A DNA stretch of 64,000 bases from Bacillota bacterium (GCA_023433505.1 JAEZCO010000048.1:1-64000), one strand, 5' to 3'; positions 1 through 9,941 are shown, numbered from the stretch's first letter. The notes: a model not told the origin generated them from the sequence alone. Program-made: numbers and translations.

Positions 1-1
1 T

Positions 2-97
2 GGATATAACCTTGGCCTGTCAGATGAAGAGTTTAGGATTGAAATCTCCAATGCGCTTGATGAATGGCAGGGTAGGAAGATGCCTGATATTATTTAG
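2..97 (+). CDS. C-terminal end of an upstream gene (partial)
   Basis: The window opens inside a reading frame of 31 codons ending in TAG at 95-97; the visible tail ends in GRKMPDII. It is followed by a 75-base gap and then the FGGY kinase on the same strand, so it is probably the preceding gene of the same sugar operon. The tail is too short to assign a family. That it is coding is inferred only from the open frame and its position. Confidence 0.4.
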   Translation, partial: GYNLGLSDEEFRIEISNALDEWQGRKMPDII

Positions 98-172
98 CGA
101 ACAGGTCTGGCCCTATTTGACGCTTACAAACAAACTGGAAATTGCAAGGGGAATTTTGCGGAGGATGAGGAT

Positions 173-1687
173 ATGCCGCTTATCGGTCTGGATATAGGAA
201 CTACAGGATGCAAATGTACGCTGTTTGATTTTGACGGAAATATAAAATCTTTCGCCTATCAGGAATATTTCGTGGAAAGTCCCGGAAGAGGTCAATTCGA
301 GTTAAATCCTCAAAAAGTCTGGGAGGCTGTAAAAACCGTTATGTATCAGGCATTTCACAAAAATGGCGCAGAGCCTTTGGAAGAAGATGTCTCTATCCTA
401 TCCATTTCTTCTTTTGGGGAAGCCGGCGTCCCCGTAGACCATAGCGGCAGCATTTTGTATAACAGCATCCTTTATACGGACAGCAGGGGCTATGAGCAGG
501 CTGATTTTCTTTCAGAGCGCCTTGGCGCGGAGAAAATAATGGAACTTACCGGCATACCAGTCCACTGTATGTATTCCATAAACAAGCTGATGTGGATGAA
601 AGAGAATTTGCCCGAGGTATACCGGAATATGTGGAAGTTTCTCCTGTTTGAAGATTTTATCATCTACAGGCTTACCGGATTGCCGGTCATCGATTATTCG
701 CTGGCTTCACGTACAATGGCCTTTAATTTACTTGAAAAAGAGTGGGATTCCGGGATTCTCGAGGCAGTCGGCATTTCCGAAGGTCTTTTTTCAGAAGCCC
801 GGCCTTCGGGAACGATTGTAGGGAAAATCAAAAAGGATATTGCCCAGGAGCTTGATATCAGTCCGGATACCCTTGTTTCAACAGGCGGGCACGACCAGGC
901 CTGTGCCGCGCTTGGCGCAGGTATCCTGTCCGAAGGCTCGGCTGTTTATGGCATGGGTACGGCGGAGTGTATCACCGCAGCATTCCGTCAGCCCGTGCTT
1001 GATCAGGGAATGCTTAAGAATCATTTCAACTGCGAACCGCATACGCTGGAAGGCATGTATCTTACCCTCTCGTTTACATTTTCAGGGGGTTCCCTGGTGA
1101 AATGGTACAGGGATTGCTTTGCCGCTGCTGAAATTGCCGAGGCCAGGGCAAAAAGCATCAGTGTATACGAATTACTTGATATGAAGGCGGCTAAAGAGCC
1201 GACGTCTATTTTGGTTTTGCCTCATTTTTCGGGCTCGGGCACGCCCTATATGGACCCTTTTTCCAAAGGCGCCATAACAGGGCTGACACTTGATACCGGT
1301 GCTTCGCAATTATACCGTGCAATCCTTGAAGGAGTTACCTACGAAATGCGGTATAACCTTGAATGCTTGAAGGGTTCAGGAATTGAGGCCCATTGCCTGA
1401 GAGCCGTCGGGGGAGGGGCAAGGTCGGAATTATGGCTTCAAATCAAGGCGGATATCATGGGGAGAAAGATAGAAACACTGGATATCGGCGAGGCGGGTAC
1501 CCTTGGCGCCGCAATACTGGCAGGAGTGGCTTCCGGAGTTTATCCGTCCATTAATAAGGCTGTAGACAAACTGGTTAAAACAAAAAAAGTATATTACCCC
1601 AATGAAAAGACCCGGGGCATCTATGATGAAAATTACGCCAATTACAAAAGGTTATATCAGGCTTCAAAAGCTATTTATAAGGTTTAG
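173..1687 (+). CDS. FGGY-family carbohydrate kinase (xylulokinase-like)
   Basis: This 504-residue cytoplasmic kinase would phosphorylate a ketose or related sugar with ATP. The N-terminus IGLDIGTTGCKCTLFDFDG is the FGGY phosphate-binding motif. GGHDQACAALGAG (around residue 240) is the family's central sugar-binding stretch, and VGGGARSELW (around 410) the C-terminal adenosine-binding motif. Length matches the family (about 490-520). An AGGATGAGG ribosome binding site precedes the ATG. The gene is followed after 12 bases by an aldolase and then by an isomerase-like gene, which together make a complete isomerase-kinase-aldolase route. The exact sugar cannot be read from the sequence; L-arabinose, L-fucose or related sugars fit the neighbours, including the GH127 enzyme downstream. 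Confidence 0.9.
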   Translation: MPLIGLDIGTTGCKCTLFDFDGNIKSFAYQEYFVESPGRGQFELNPQKVWEAVKTVMYQAFHKNGAEPLEEDVSILSISSFGEAGVPVDHSGSILYNSILYTDSRGYEQADFLSERLGAEKIMELTGIPVHCMYSINKLMWMKENLPEVYRNMWKFLLFEDFIIYRLTGLPVIDYSLASRTMAFNLLEKEWDSGILEAVGISEGLFSEARPSGTIVGKIKKDIAQELDISPDTLVSTGGHDQACAALGAGILSEGSAVYGMGTAECITAAFRQPVLDQGMLKNHFNCEPHTLEGMYLTLSFTFSGGSLVKWYRDCFAAAEIAEARAKSISVYELLDMKAAKEPTSILVLPHFSGSGTPYMDPFSKGAITGLTLDTGASQLYRAILEGVTYEMRYNLECLKGSGIEAHCLRAVGGGARSELWLQIKADIMGRKIETLDIGEAGTLGAAILAGVASGVYPSINKAVDKLVKTKKVYYPNEKTRGIYDENYANYKRLYQASKAIYKV

Positions 1688-1699
1688 GAGGTTGGAATC

Positions 1700-2680
1700 A
1701 TGTCGGTCATTACAGATAAGCTCAAGGCTTTGGAGGTCATTGAGCAGTGCAGGGAAAATAAAATCAGCATGGCTATTTTCTGCACGGCCAGCCACTGGAA
1801 TACAGAGGCGATATTGCTTGCGGCAAGCCGTTATGCAAAAAAGCATGATATTGAAAGAATCCCTCTGGCAATTGCTTTAACATTCAATTATAAGTATATG
1901 CCGCAAGCCAGCAGGGTTACCTATGGAAGGAATCCAAAAGAAGGCTTCATATCCGTCATGGAGCATTTAAAAGTACTTTGCGGCGGAGAAAATTCAACCT
2001 ATTCCAATGTAGTGGTGCTCCCTCACCTCGACCATGCCGATCCGGTTAAGGATCAATGGGCGCTGACGGAAGGCCTGGACTATCTGGCCAGTGTGATGTT
2101 TGATGCGCAGAAATATCCCTATGAGGAGAATATCGCTTTAACAAAGGAATATGTTGAGAGCTGCAAACAGAAGGTCTTGATTGAGGGGATCATGGAAGAG
2201 CTGAGTGTCGAAGGAAATTCAAAAGGCCAGGGAGACGATGCCTATATAGAAAAAGCGTTAAAGTACATTTCAAGCACAAAGGTTGATTTTTTGGTGGCGG
2301 ACCTTGGCACGGAGCAGCAGTCATCCGTTGCCGGAAAGTGCTCCTACCGGGGGGATCGGGCAAAACAATTGACGGCGTCTTTGGGGAAACCGATGCTTGT
2401 ACTCCATGGAACCTCCTGCCTTGATAAGCATCAGATGACCACGTTGGCCCAGGATGGTATTATAAGGGTCAACATGTGGACTAGGATTGCCAGAGAAGCC
2501 GGACAGTACGCCGCCAACAGGGTGATGGAACGGATCGGCGGCATCAAAAACGGCGATTTCGAGGACGCCGAGTCAAGGCAATACCTGTATGATTCTGTTG
2601 AAAAAGCGGCGGAGGTTATGGAAGAAATACTGGATGTCCTTGGATATTCAAAGCTGGAAGCAAAATTACGGACGAGGTGA
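1700..2680 (+). CDS. Class II (zinc) aldolase, fructose-bisphosphate aldolase superfamily
   Basis: This 326-residue protein is related to class II fructose-bisphosphate/tagatose-bisphosphate aldolases, which split ketose phosphates into dihydroxyacetone phosphate and an aldehyde using a divalent metal. VVLPHLDHAD (around 110-120) carries the catalytic Asp and first metal His. LVLHGTSCL (around 235) carries the C-terminal metal-binding His. VNMWTRIAREA resembles the NvxTdl..A phosphate-binding segment of the family. It is divergent from housekeeping Fba enzymes, for instance HGTS in place of HGGSG. It starts 12 bases after the kinase stop with an AGGAGG site, so the two are co-transcribed. Probably it cleaves the phosphorylated product of the upstream kinase. 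Confidence 0.8.
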   Translation: MSVITDKLKALEVIEQCRENKISMAIFCTASHWNTEAILLAASRYAKKHDIERIPLAIALTFNYKYMPQASRVTYGRNPKEGFISVMEHLKVLCGGENSTYSNVVVLPHLDHADPVKDQWALTEGLDYLASVMFDAQKYPYEENIALTKEYVESCKQKVLIEGIMEELSVEGNSKGQGDDAYIEKALKYISSTKVDFLVADLGTEQQSSVAGKCSYRGDRAKQLTASLGKPMLVLHGTSCLDKHQMTTLAQDGIIRVNMWTRIAREAGQYAANRVMERIGGIKNGDFEDAESRQYLYDSVEKAAEVMEEILDVLGYSKLEAKLRTR

Positions 2681-2684
2681 TTCT

Positions 2685-4073
2685 ATGGAAAAGAAAGTTG
2701 TAAAGCTTGGTTTTGCACCTACAAGGAGAGATATCTTCAGCAAGGCGGATGCAATTGAGTACAAGAATCGGATCATAAAAAAGCTGGAGCAGTCCGGTAT
2801 TGATTTTATCGGTCTGGAATGGCTGAATAGTGAAGGGCTGCTGTTTGACGCCAGGGATGTGGGGAAAGTTGTGAAAAAATTTCAGGAGGAGCAAGTAGAC
2901 GCCGTTTTTACGCCGCATTGCAATTTTGGTACGGAAGAAGCGGTTGCGAAGCTGGGAAAAAGCCTGAATAAGCCGCTTCTTTTATGGGGACCCAGGGATG
3001 AGGCGCCGCTGGCTGACGGAAGCAGGCTCAGGGATTCCCAGTGCGGGCTCTTCGCTACAAGCAAGGTGTTGAAAAGGTTTGGAGTTCCGTTCACCTATAT
3101 GGAAAACTGCAGGATCGATGACCCGGTGTTTGCGTCGGGAGTGAAAGACTTCATCGCTGCGGCAGCGGTTGTTAAAAGCTTCAAAAGCATGCGTATCGGA
3201 CAAATCGATACAAGGCCCGAATCCTTTCTTTCCGTAATGTGCAGTGAAGGTGAATTATTGGAGAAATTCGGAATTGAGGTCATTCCGGTTACATTAATAG
3301 AGATTGCGGATAAAATGAACCTTCTTCTGAAAAAGGACGACGAAAGGGTTATGTCAGCCATTGAAGACTATAAAGCGAGAATCAATTTTGCCGGCAATCA
3401 ACAGGATTTCTTCTCAAAAACAGCCGCGCTTAAATATGCAATCAAGGATTGGGCTGAAGAGAAAAGCTTGTCGGCAGTCGCCATTCAGTGCTGGGATGCG
3501 CTGCAAAGCATTACCGGAATTATGCCCTGCTTTGCGGATTCCGAATTGACCGATGAAGGCTTACCCATTGTCTGTGAAACGGATATATGCGGAGCTGTTA
3601 CGGCGGCGGCCGTGCAGGCAGCTGTGCAGCAGCAGACCCCTGTATTTTTTGCCGATCTTACAATCAGGCACCCGGAAAATAATAATGCCGAACTGCTTTG
3701 GCATTGCGGGCCGTTCCCTTATAGCCTTAAAAAGGATGGTGCAAATGCAAAAATCGGGGAACATTACGTACTGGAAAGCAAGTGCCCCGGCGTAGCGGAA
3801 TGGGAGATCAAAGGAGGAGATATTACCATATGCCGTTTTGATGGCTGCAGCGGCAAATATTCCTTTTTGCTGGCGGAGGGAAAAGGGGTTGACGGCCCGC
3901 GCTGCAGAGGTACTTATGTGTGGGTGGAGTTCAGGGATTGGCCGTCCCTGGAAAGAAAAATCATAGAAGGTCCGTACATTCACCATGTTGTCGGAGTTCA
4001 CGGGAAAATCATCCCTGTGATGACCGAAGCTTTCAAATATCTGCCGGGAATTGCACCGGATATTATGGAATAA
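2685..4073 (+). CDS. L-fucose/L-arabinose isomerase-family protein
   Basis: The 462-residue product resembles the L-fucose/L-arabinose isomerase fold family, which converts aldoses to ketoses with Mn2+. The N-terminal half has the alternating alpha/beta pattern with FTPHCNFGTEEAVAKL and RIGQIDTRPESF. The middle has AIQCWDALQ and CETDICGAVTAA, matching the Glu/Asp-containing active-site strands of this family. The C-terminal beta part contains LLWHCGPFP, with a conserved metal-site-like His. The frame is open further upstream, but ATG 2685 lies 4 bases after the aldolase stop and fits translational coupling. With the two preceding genes it completes isomerase, kinase and aldolase. Substrate specificity is not determined; this family contains many members of unknown specificity. 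Confidence 0.78.
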   Translation: MEKKVVKLGFAPTRRDIFSKADAIEYKNRIIKKLEQSGIDFIGLEWLNSEGLLFDARDVGKVVKKFQEEQVDAVFTPHCNFGTEEAVAKLGKSLNKPLLLWGPRDEAPLADGSRLRDSQCGLFATSKVLKRFGVPFTYMENCRIDDPVFASGVKDFIAAAAVVKSFKSMRIGQIDTRPESFLSVMCSEGELLEKFGIEVIPVTLIEIADKMNLLLKKDDERVMSAIEDYKARINFAGNQQDFFSKTAALKYAIKDWAEEKSLSAVAIQCWDALQSITGIMPCFADSELTDEGLPIVCETDICGAVTAAAVQAAVQQQTPVFFADLTIRHPENNNAELLWHCGPFPYSLKKDGANAKIGEHYVLESKCPGVAEWEIKGGDITICRFDGCSGKYSFLLAEGKGVDGPRCRGTYVWVEFRDWPSLERKIIEGPYIHHVVGVHGKIIPVMTEAFKYLPGIAPDIME

Positions 4074-4194
4074 AAGCTCAATGACAGGTACGCGGAAGGC
4101 TTTGTAATTTGATGGAGGCGCTGGAAATGATATCTTCCACGCAAAAACCATTTTACAAATGCGCATTCTATATTATAATTTTAAGCACCTGATA

Positions 4195-4355
4195 CTATAG
4201 CGAAGCATTCTATTTTATCCTTGAGGAAGAATGCGCCGAAGCGCCGGCGAAGTTCCGCAAGGCCATCAATGCGGATCAACAACGTAACATTCTCCCTCCT
4301 CTCAGGTGGGGTTACCGAATGAAAAAGCAGTCGGTGGAGGGTTGCTTCGCTATAG
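4195..4355. mobile_element. MITE-like element with 13-bp inverted repeats and TA target duplication
   Basis: CTATAGCGAAGCA at 4195-4207 is repeated perfectly in inverse as TGCTTCGCTATAG at 4343-4355. The 161-bp segment between is flanked by TA on both sides (4193-4194, 4356-4357). Short inverted ends plus a TA duplication are the hallmark of non-autonomous relatives of IS630/Tc1-mariner elements. It contains no credible gene. It sits 29 bases upstream of the histidine kinase start and fills most of the gap between the isomerase and kinase genes, so it may affect that promoter. Confidence 0.7.
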
Positions 4356-4384
4356 TAAAAATATGATAAAGTGAGTGGCGCCTT

Positions 4385-6250
4385 ATGGGAAAAGCTAAGT
4401 ACCGGTGCAAATATAACTTCCCGTATAGATTTCTGAAAATGCAGTCTTGGAGCGCCGGCATTTTCAGAAAAACAGGAAGTAATCTTTGCAATACTTCTAA
4501 AAGCACATGGAAAGTCTCCATTTTTGGCAGGCTTTTTATTACTTTCCTGGTAATAATGATCCCTATTTATGCCATCGGCCTGGGCATTTATTATTGGGGT
4601 TTTGGCGCTATTCACAAAGAAATAACCTCATCCATGCTCTCCAAGGAAAAATTTATTCTGGACAAACTGGAGTCGGAGGTTCAAAAGCTGAAAGTGCTGC
4701 AGGGTAATTGTTTAAAGGACCGGAATGTGGTCAATCTGGTAAACATCTCTGAAATAATGTCCGATGATGAAAAGAACCAGGCATTTTTAAATATTGAGAA
4801 TAAGTTAAATGCCATTTATTTAAGCAGCTCGTTGATCAAAGATATAACCCTGTATCTCCCGACCCTCCAAAAACAATATTCCATATTGAAGGATGGAACG
4901 CTATATTTAAACGAAAGCATGTATACGTCTTTAATATCCTTTCATACCGAGTCCGACCTTGAGTTCATTTTTCAGGAGGAAGGAATTTATCTCATCGATA
5001 TGTATCCTTCAAAGTTTTTACTGAAGTCTCAGGGCCTTTTGCAGGATGGACCGCAATGCTTGCTGGGAATAGAATTTTCTAAAAACGAGCTGGTTAATAC
5101 GTTCAAGGAATTAAATACCTACAAGGGCGGTGGATTTTTACTTTTAAATACGGCGACGGGGTATGCTGTAAAAAGCGGCACCGACAATGAAATACAGGAG
5201 TTAATCCTTAGTTCCGCAAATAATACAAACAGGGAAAGCGAAAGCTATACAGGCACGGTTGAAGCAGGCGGTATGAAATATATCACCCTGCATACGTCAT
5301 CAAAATACCTTGGATTATCCATCCTTCGATACATTCCGGAGGATGAGGTATACAGGCAATTGGATTTCTACCGGTCCCTTTTATGGATATTCCTGGTGGC
5401 CTCCATCATTATCATTGTGATCTATTCCCTATCCACCTACAATTTTATCCAGATACCCCTCGGCAGGTTGATAAAATCATTTAAGGAAGTGGGAAAAGGC
5501 GACCTGAAGATATCCATCGAGCACATGCATAAGGATGAATTCACCTACCTGTATCAAAAATTCAATGAAATGGTGTCGAGGATAGACTACCTGATAAACC
5601 AGACGTATAAACAGAAAATACTGCTTCAAAGGTCTGAACTGAAGCAATACCAAACGCAAATCAACCCGCATTTTCTGTTCAACAGCTTTTTTATACTGGA
5701 GAGGATGATCAAGACCAGGGATTATGACAATTCTCTGGAATTTGTCGAGCATCTGGGTAATTATTTTCAATTTGTCACAAGAAATGCTTCCGACAGTATA
5801 ACCCTTGAAAAGGAGGTATTTCACGCCAGGACCTATTCCGAAATACAAGCCGTGCGTTTCGGTGACAGGATTCAAATCAGTTTTGACGATATCCCGGATC
5901 AATATGCCGGTTTAAAAGTCCCAAGGCTGATCATACAGCCGCTGATCGAGAATGCCATTGTCCATGGCCTCAAGGATAAGGAGGATCAGGGTCTTATTGT
6001 CCTATCCTTTGTTGCGTCGGAAAAACAATTGGATATTCTTGTAGAAGATAATGGCGCCGGTATTGATGACGGGAAGCTTAAAGAACTGAATGAAAACCTT
6101 GATATTCAGGAAACCGAAATGGAGAGTACGGCGGTTATCAATATTCACAACAGAATAAGAATGTCCTATGAACCAGGAAGCGGATTGGTAATATCCAGGA
6201 ATGAAATGGGCGGGTTAACTGCAAAAATCATTCTTATGCTGCAGGAATGA
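4385..6250 (+). CDS. YesM-type sensor histidine kinase
   Basis: This 621-residue membrane kinase senses an extracellular signal, probably a sugar or sugar-loaded binding protein, and phosphorylates the response regulator encoded next. A first membrane segment lies near residues 48-72, an extracellular sensor domain at about 75-320, and a second membrane segment near 325-345. A HAMP linker follows, then the His_kinase motif QINPHFLFN with the phosphorylated His near 428. The ATPase N-box LIIQPLIENAIVHGL is near 515-530, followed by VEDNGAGID. The start is uncertain: the ATG at 4385 has no strong ribosome site and the first 40 residues look non-conserved, so translation may begin at 4439. The pair with the AraC regulator 22 bases downstream is typical of YesM/YesN systems controlling Lpl-type transporters. 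Confidence 0.93.
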   Translation: MGKAKYRCKYNFPYRFLKMQSWSAGIFRKTGSNLCNTSKSTWKVSIFGRLFITFLVIMIPIYAIGLGIYYWGFGAIHKEITSSMLSKEKFILDKLESEVQKLKVLQGNCLKDRNVVNLVNISEIMSDDEKNQAFLNIENKLNAIYLSSSLIKDITLYLPTLQKQYSILKDGTLYLNESMYTSLISFHTESDLEFIFQEEGIYLIDMYPSKFLLKSQGLLQDGPQCLLGIEFSKNELVNTFKELNTYKGGGFLLLNTATGYAVKSGTDNEIQELILSSANNTNRESESYTGTVEAGGMKYITLHTSSKYLGLSILRYIPEDEVYRQLDFYRSLLWIFLVASIIIIVIYSLSTYNFIQIPLGRLIKSFKEVGKGDLKISIEHMHKDEFTYLYQKFNEMVSRIDYLINQTYKQKILLQRSELKQYQTQINPHFLFNSFFILERMIKTRDYDNSLEFVEHLGNYFQFVTRNASDSITLEKEVFHARTYSEIQAVRFGDRIQISFDDIPDQYAGLKVPRLIIQPLIENAIVHGLKDKEDQGLIVLSFVASEKQLDILVEDNGAGIDDGKLKELNENLDIQETEMESTAVINIHNRIRMSYEPGSGLVISRNEMGGLTAKIILMLQE

Positions 6251-6272
6251 AGAGTAGAAAGGGGAAATCTCC

Positions 6273-7979
6273 ATGTACAAGCTTCTGATCGTAGACGATG
6301 AAACCTATATACTGGATTGGCTGTATCATCTTTTCAAGGAAAATGAAGAGCTTGACCTGGACATTTATACGGCTCGCTCCGGCAGCAAGGCATGGGAGAT
6401 AATCAATAAGACACGAATCGATATCGTGTTAACCGATATAAACATGCCCGGTATGAGCGGACTTCAGCTCCTTAACAATGTCAGGAGGAATTGGCCCGGC
6501 TGCAAGGTCATTTTTCTGACCGGAATGAGTCAATTCGACTATGTCTACGAGGCCATTCAATATAGCGAGGTAAAGTATCTTTTAAAAACGGAAAAAGACG
6601 AAAAAATCGTCGAGGCGGTAGCAAGGACAATCAAGGAAATTGATGATAGTATCGAATTGGAAAGAATATTGAACGACTCCAAAAAACAGGTGGAAGAAGC
6701 GAAACCCCTGATGCGGAAGGAATTTTTGCTGAATCTGCTCTATGGGGCGGGATTATCTGAAGGCAGCGAACTTTTCAGACAGCTGGATATTCCGTTGGAC
6801 CCTGAAAGGCCTGTTTCAATTATTCTTTGCGCCATAGAAAATATTCCTGCCCATATTTCCTATAGCCATAAGAACCGCCTCATTTTTGCAGTAAAGCTAT
6901 TGGTGGACCAGAATATGCCGGAATGCTTTTCCAGTATTCAAACCGTTGATGATCAGTTCCATATGCTATGGTTTATCCAAAGAAAAAATACCGATCCATG
7001 CGAAAGGCTTGAATTCTCCGGCGATGACGGGCGCAAAGCGGAAATATTGCTTAAAGGCGCGCTTGAAAAGGTACAGGATATATGCGCGGATTCACTTGCA
7101 TTGAATGTATCGTTTCTATTGAGTGACGAAGAGTTTTCCCTTGATGAAGCGCCCGGTAAATACGCCCAGTTGAAGTCCATGCTCTTCAACAGCAGAAGAA
7201 GCGGAAATGAGATCATCCTGTTTAAAAAGGAATACCGGCAAGGTCAGGAGGAGGCAGGCGCCGATAAGCATGAAGCCCTGCAGGTCAGGCTGGCAGGTTT
7301 AAAGGCGGGACAGAGCAGAATATTGGAAAATTATCTTGAAGCCGGGCAGAAAGAGCAGTTTCAAAAGCAGCTTTCAAGCATCATTGAAGGGTTAAGGGAA
7401 ATTCAAAGCAGGAGTTGTTTGCCTGCCGTTGAGTTGTATAATTCAATTGCACTCATCTTTTTATCGTATCTGAATCGAAGGAATCTGGCAGATAGGATAG
7501 AAAATGGGCCGGACCTGCAAAAACTCGCCAGTGCCGACGGCCATGATACATGGTCGGCTGCGGTGGATTATTTGTACAGGATTCAGGAGGAGATCTTTCG
7601 TATCCGGGATTTCACCGCGGAAACGCAAGCCATGAATGAAGCCGCCCAAATCAGGCAGTATATTGACAACAATCTGGACAAGGACCTCTCGCTGATCAGG
7701 CTGGCGGATATATTCCACTTCAATTCCTCCTACTTGTCCAGGCTTTTTAAGGCGGGTCTGGGAATTAATTTATCCGATTACATTTTCAATAAACGGATTG
7801 AGCAGGGCAAAAGACTTCTTGAGGAGAATCGGTTGAAAGTACATGAAATCGCACTTGCGGTTGGTTACGACTCTCCCAAATCCTTTGCCCGTTTGTTTAA
7901 AAAATCCCAGGGGGTGACTCCGCAGGAGTATCGGAATAGCTATCTGCCTGTTAACAACATGTCAATACCGGATACCTAA
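6273..7979 (+). CDS. YesN-type response regulator (receiver + AraC DNA-binding domain)
   Basis: The 568-residue cytoplasmic regulator has a receiver domain at residues 1-120. It contains the acidic pair in LIVDDE and the phosphoacceptor Asp in VLTDINMPG near 55. A poorly conserved middle section follows, then a C-terminal AraC-type double helix-turn-helix (about 465-560) with DLSLIRLADIFHFNSSYLSRLFK and IALAVGYDSPKSFARLFKK. A GAAAGGGGAAAT site precedes the ATG. It is the partner of the kinase just upstream and most likely activates the transporter operon starting at 8150. Confidence 0.93.
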   Translation: MYKLLIVDDETYILDWLYHLFKENEELDLDIYTARSGSKAWEIINKTRIDIVLTDINMPGMSGLQLLNNVRRNWPGCKVIFLTGMSQFDYVYEAIQYSEVKYLLKTEKDEKIVEAVARTIKEIDDSIELERILNDSKKQVEEAKPLMRKEFLLNLLYGAGLSEGSELFRQLDIPLDPERPVSIILCAIENIPAHISYSHKNRLIFAVKLLVDQNMPECFSSIQTVDDQFHMLWFIQRKNTDPCERLEFSGDDGRKAEILLKGALEKVQDICADSLALNVSFLLSDEEFSLDEAPGKYAQLKSMLFNSRRSGNEIILFKKEYRQGQEEAGADKHEALQVRLAGLKAGQSRILENYLEAGQKEQFQKQLSSIIEGLREIQSRSCLPAVELYNSIALIFLSYLNRRNLADRIENGPDLQKLASADGHDTWSAAVDYLYRIQEEIFRIRDFTAETQAMNEAAQIRQYIDNNLDKDLSLIRLADIFHFNSSYLSRLFKAGLGINLSDYIFNKRIEQGKRLLEENRLKVHEIALAVGYDSPKSFARLFKKSQGVTPQEYRNSYLPVNNMSIPDT

Positions 7980-8149
7980 TGTAAAGGATTGCAACTAGCA
8001 ATGCACAATTGCTCCTGATATACTGAAAACAGTACGGCTGGCCGCTTATCCATCCAAAATATCCGGGTTTCCAAGCATATTCTGTCCGGACAGACTGGAG
8101 CACCGGAAGGATCAATTCAACCTCATTTTACCAAACAGGAGGATTTCTT
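7980..8149 (+). promoter_or_regulatory. Leader and probable promoter of the binding-protein operon
   Basis: This 170-base gap separates the response regulator from the transporter genes. A TATACT -10-like hexamer lies at 8019-8024 but no good -35 stands 17 bases before it, as expected for an activator-dependent promoter. A strong CAGGAGG site is at about 8139-8145. The assignment is inferred from position. Confidence 0.35.
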
Positions 8150-9850
8150 ATGAAATTAAGGGGAATACAAAAAAGTTTTCTGGTTTTTTTGTTGGTAACG
8201 CTTGTATTATCTTTTGCCGGATGCGGTAATACCGGAAGTAATGTGCAGGATACGACGAGTCAGGCAGCAACGGGCGAAGCAACCACGCAAGCAGTTTCTG
8301 CAGGCCAGGGGGAAACGGCTCCCGAATCAAAATTTGCAACGCCGGGCAAGCAAAAATACGACACACCTGTAACTGTCACAAGCGTAAGAGTCTTAGACCC
8401 TACGGTGACTTTTGCCCAGGGGGAGGATATTGAAAATAATATCTGGACAAAGGCGGCGCTGGAAGAATACGGTATTGTTATCAAGTATAAATGGACTGCC
8501 CCTACGGCGCAATATCCGGACAAGATATCCCTGATGCTTGCCTCCAACGATATCCCGGACTTTTTCAATCTGGATGTAAGCAGTTATGAATTGGCGATGA
8601 AGTCGGGTCTGCTCGGAGATTTGACCGATGCTTATAAAAATTATGCATCCCAGGCCTTAATGGAAAGAATGAGCCTGGATGAAAATGCGATTAAAGCGGG
8701 TACCAGCGGTGGCAAGCTTTATGCTCTTGCACAGGCCCAGGACAATGTATCCAATGGCGCGCAGTACCTCTGGCTGAGAAATGACTGGCTGAAAAAGCTC
8801 AACCTGAGCGCTCCCAAGACAATCGATGAGCTGATTGAGGTAGCCAGGGCCATGAAAGACAAGGACCCTGACGGGAACAGCAAGAAGGATACCTATGGCG
8901 TCGGAATATCCCAGGCAATAGGCTTCAACGGATTATACAACGGCTTCAATGCATACAAGGGGATCTGGATGCCGGACAGTGCAGGAAAGCTTGTCTATGG
9001 AAGCGTCCAGCCCGAAATGAAGGAAGCGCTTTCCAAGATTCAGCAAATGTTTAAAGAGGGTCTGATCGATAAGGACTATTACACAAAATCCTATGACAAT
9101 GCCGTTCAGGATTTGAACACAAACAAAGTCGGCGTATTGTATGATAATTTCATTACTCCGCTCAGGATCATGGATGGGTGGGACAAGGACCACAGCATTG
9201 ATTGGGAGCCTTATACCCTTCCTTCGGTGAAGGCGGATTCCTATCCGGCAGTGGCACAGATCGGGAATGGGTTCGGATATTATATCGTGGCCAGAAAAGG
9301 ATGGGAGCATCCTGAAGCCATGGTCAAGCTGGTGAACATGTTTGTGGATAAACAGTCCAACGCTGCCGAGTACATTCAGGATAAGGATGCCAGATGGGTG
9401 TTTATGTATGCGCCGGCAAATATAAGCACTCCTGAAAACAATTCCATCAATCAGCGTCTTATTGCCGAAGCGATTAAGAAAAACGACCCATCCGGGTTGC
9501 CCATTCAAGCCAAACAGAATTATGACAATATTCAGCGGTTCAATAGCGGGAGCGTTGATAAAATGGATTATGCCCTGACGAAAATTTTTGCCCCGGAATC
9601 TACCCTGTCATTTTTAGATGAGAATTATATCAACACAAAGCACTATATGCAGGATAAATGGTATAAGGCGCCGACACCCAGCATGGTTAAGAAGCAGGCG
9701 GCTCTGAAGGATCTTGAGGAGCAGACGTTCACAAAAATCATCATGGGAGCTTCCATCAGTGAATTCGATAAATTTGTGGAAAACTGGAAGAAGATGGGCG
9801 GAGACGATATCACAAAAGAAGTCAACGAGTCATATCAAAACGTGAATTAG
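8150..9850 (+). CDS. Extracellular solute-binding lipoprotein (LplA-like)
   Basis: This 566-residue lipoprotein would capture an oligosaccharide outside the cell and deliver it to the two permeases encoded next. Residues 1-25 form a lipoprotein signal peptide ending in LSFAGC with the lipidated Cys25. A low-complexity TTSQAATGEATTQ spacer follows. The mature part shows family-1 binding-protein features, including IPDFFNLD, LYALAQAQD, WLRNDWLKKL and the DPDGNSKKDTYG calcium-binding-like loop common in LplA-type proteins. Length is normal for this large subfamily (about 500-570). The AGGAGG site is ideally spaced. The substrate is unknown; the GH127 gene in the same operon suggests arabinose-containing oligosaccharides. 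Confidence 0.92.
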   Translation: MKLRGIQKSFLVFLLVTLVLSFAGCGNTGSNVQDTTSQAATGEATTQAVSAGQGETAPESKFATPGKQKYDTPVTVTSVRVLDPTVTFAQGEDIENNIWTKAALEEYGIVIKYKWTAPTAQYPDKISLMLASNDIPDFFNLDVSSYELAMKSGLLGDLTDAYKNYASQALMERMSLDENAIKAGTSGGKLYALAQAQDNVSNGAQYLWLRNDWLKKLNLSAPKTIDELIEVARAMKDKDPDGNSKKDTYGVGISQAIGFNGLYNGFNAYKGIWMPDSAGKLVYGSVQPEMKEALSKIQQMFKEGLIDKDYYTKSYDNAVQDLNTNKVGVLYDNFITPLRIMDGWDKDHSIDWEPYTLPSVKADSYPAVAQIGNGFGYYIVARKGWEHPEAMVKLVNMFVDKQSNAAEYIQDKDARWVFMYAPANISTPENNSINQRLIAEAIKKNDPSGLPIQAKQNYDNIQRFNSGSVDKMDYALTKIFAPESTLSFLDENYINTKHYMQDKWYKAPTPSMVKKQAALKDLEEQTFTKIIMGASISEFDKFVENWKKMGGDDITKEVNESYQNVN

Positions 9851-9941
9851 AGTGATTGCAGGCAGTAAGGCATCGTATGAGGGGAAAGCGGAGGCTTTCC
9901 CCCGATGGCCTGAGGCTGGATGCAACACAAGGGGATACAAA

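Noticed and set aside
3561..4166. A 201-codon minus-strand frame over the isomerase-like gene
   Set aside because: It overlaps a clear isomerase-family gene over most of its length, and its product has no recognisable motif.
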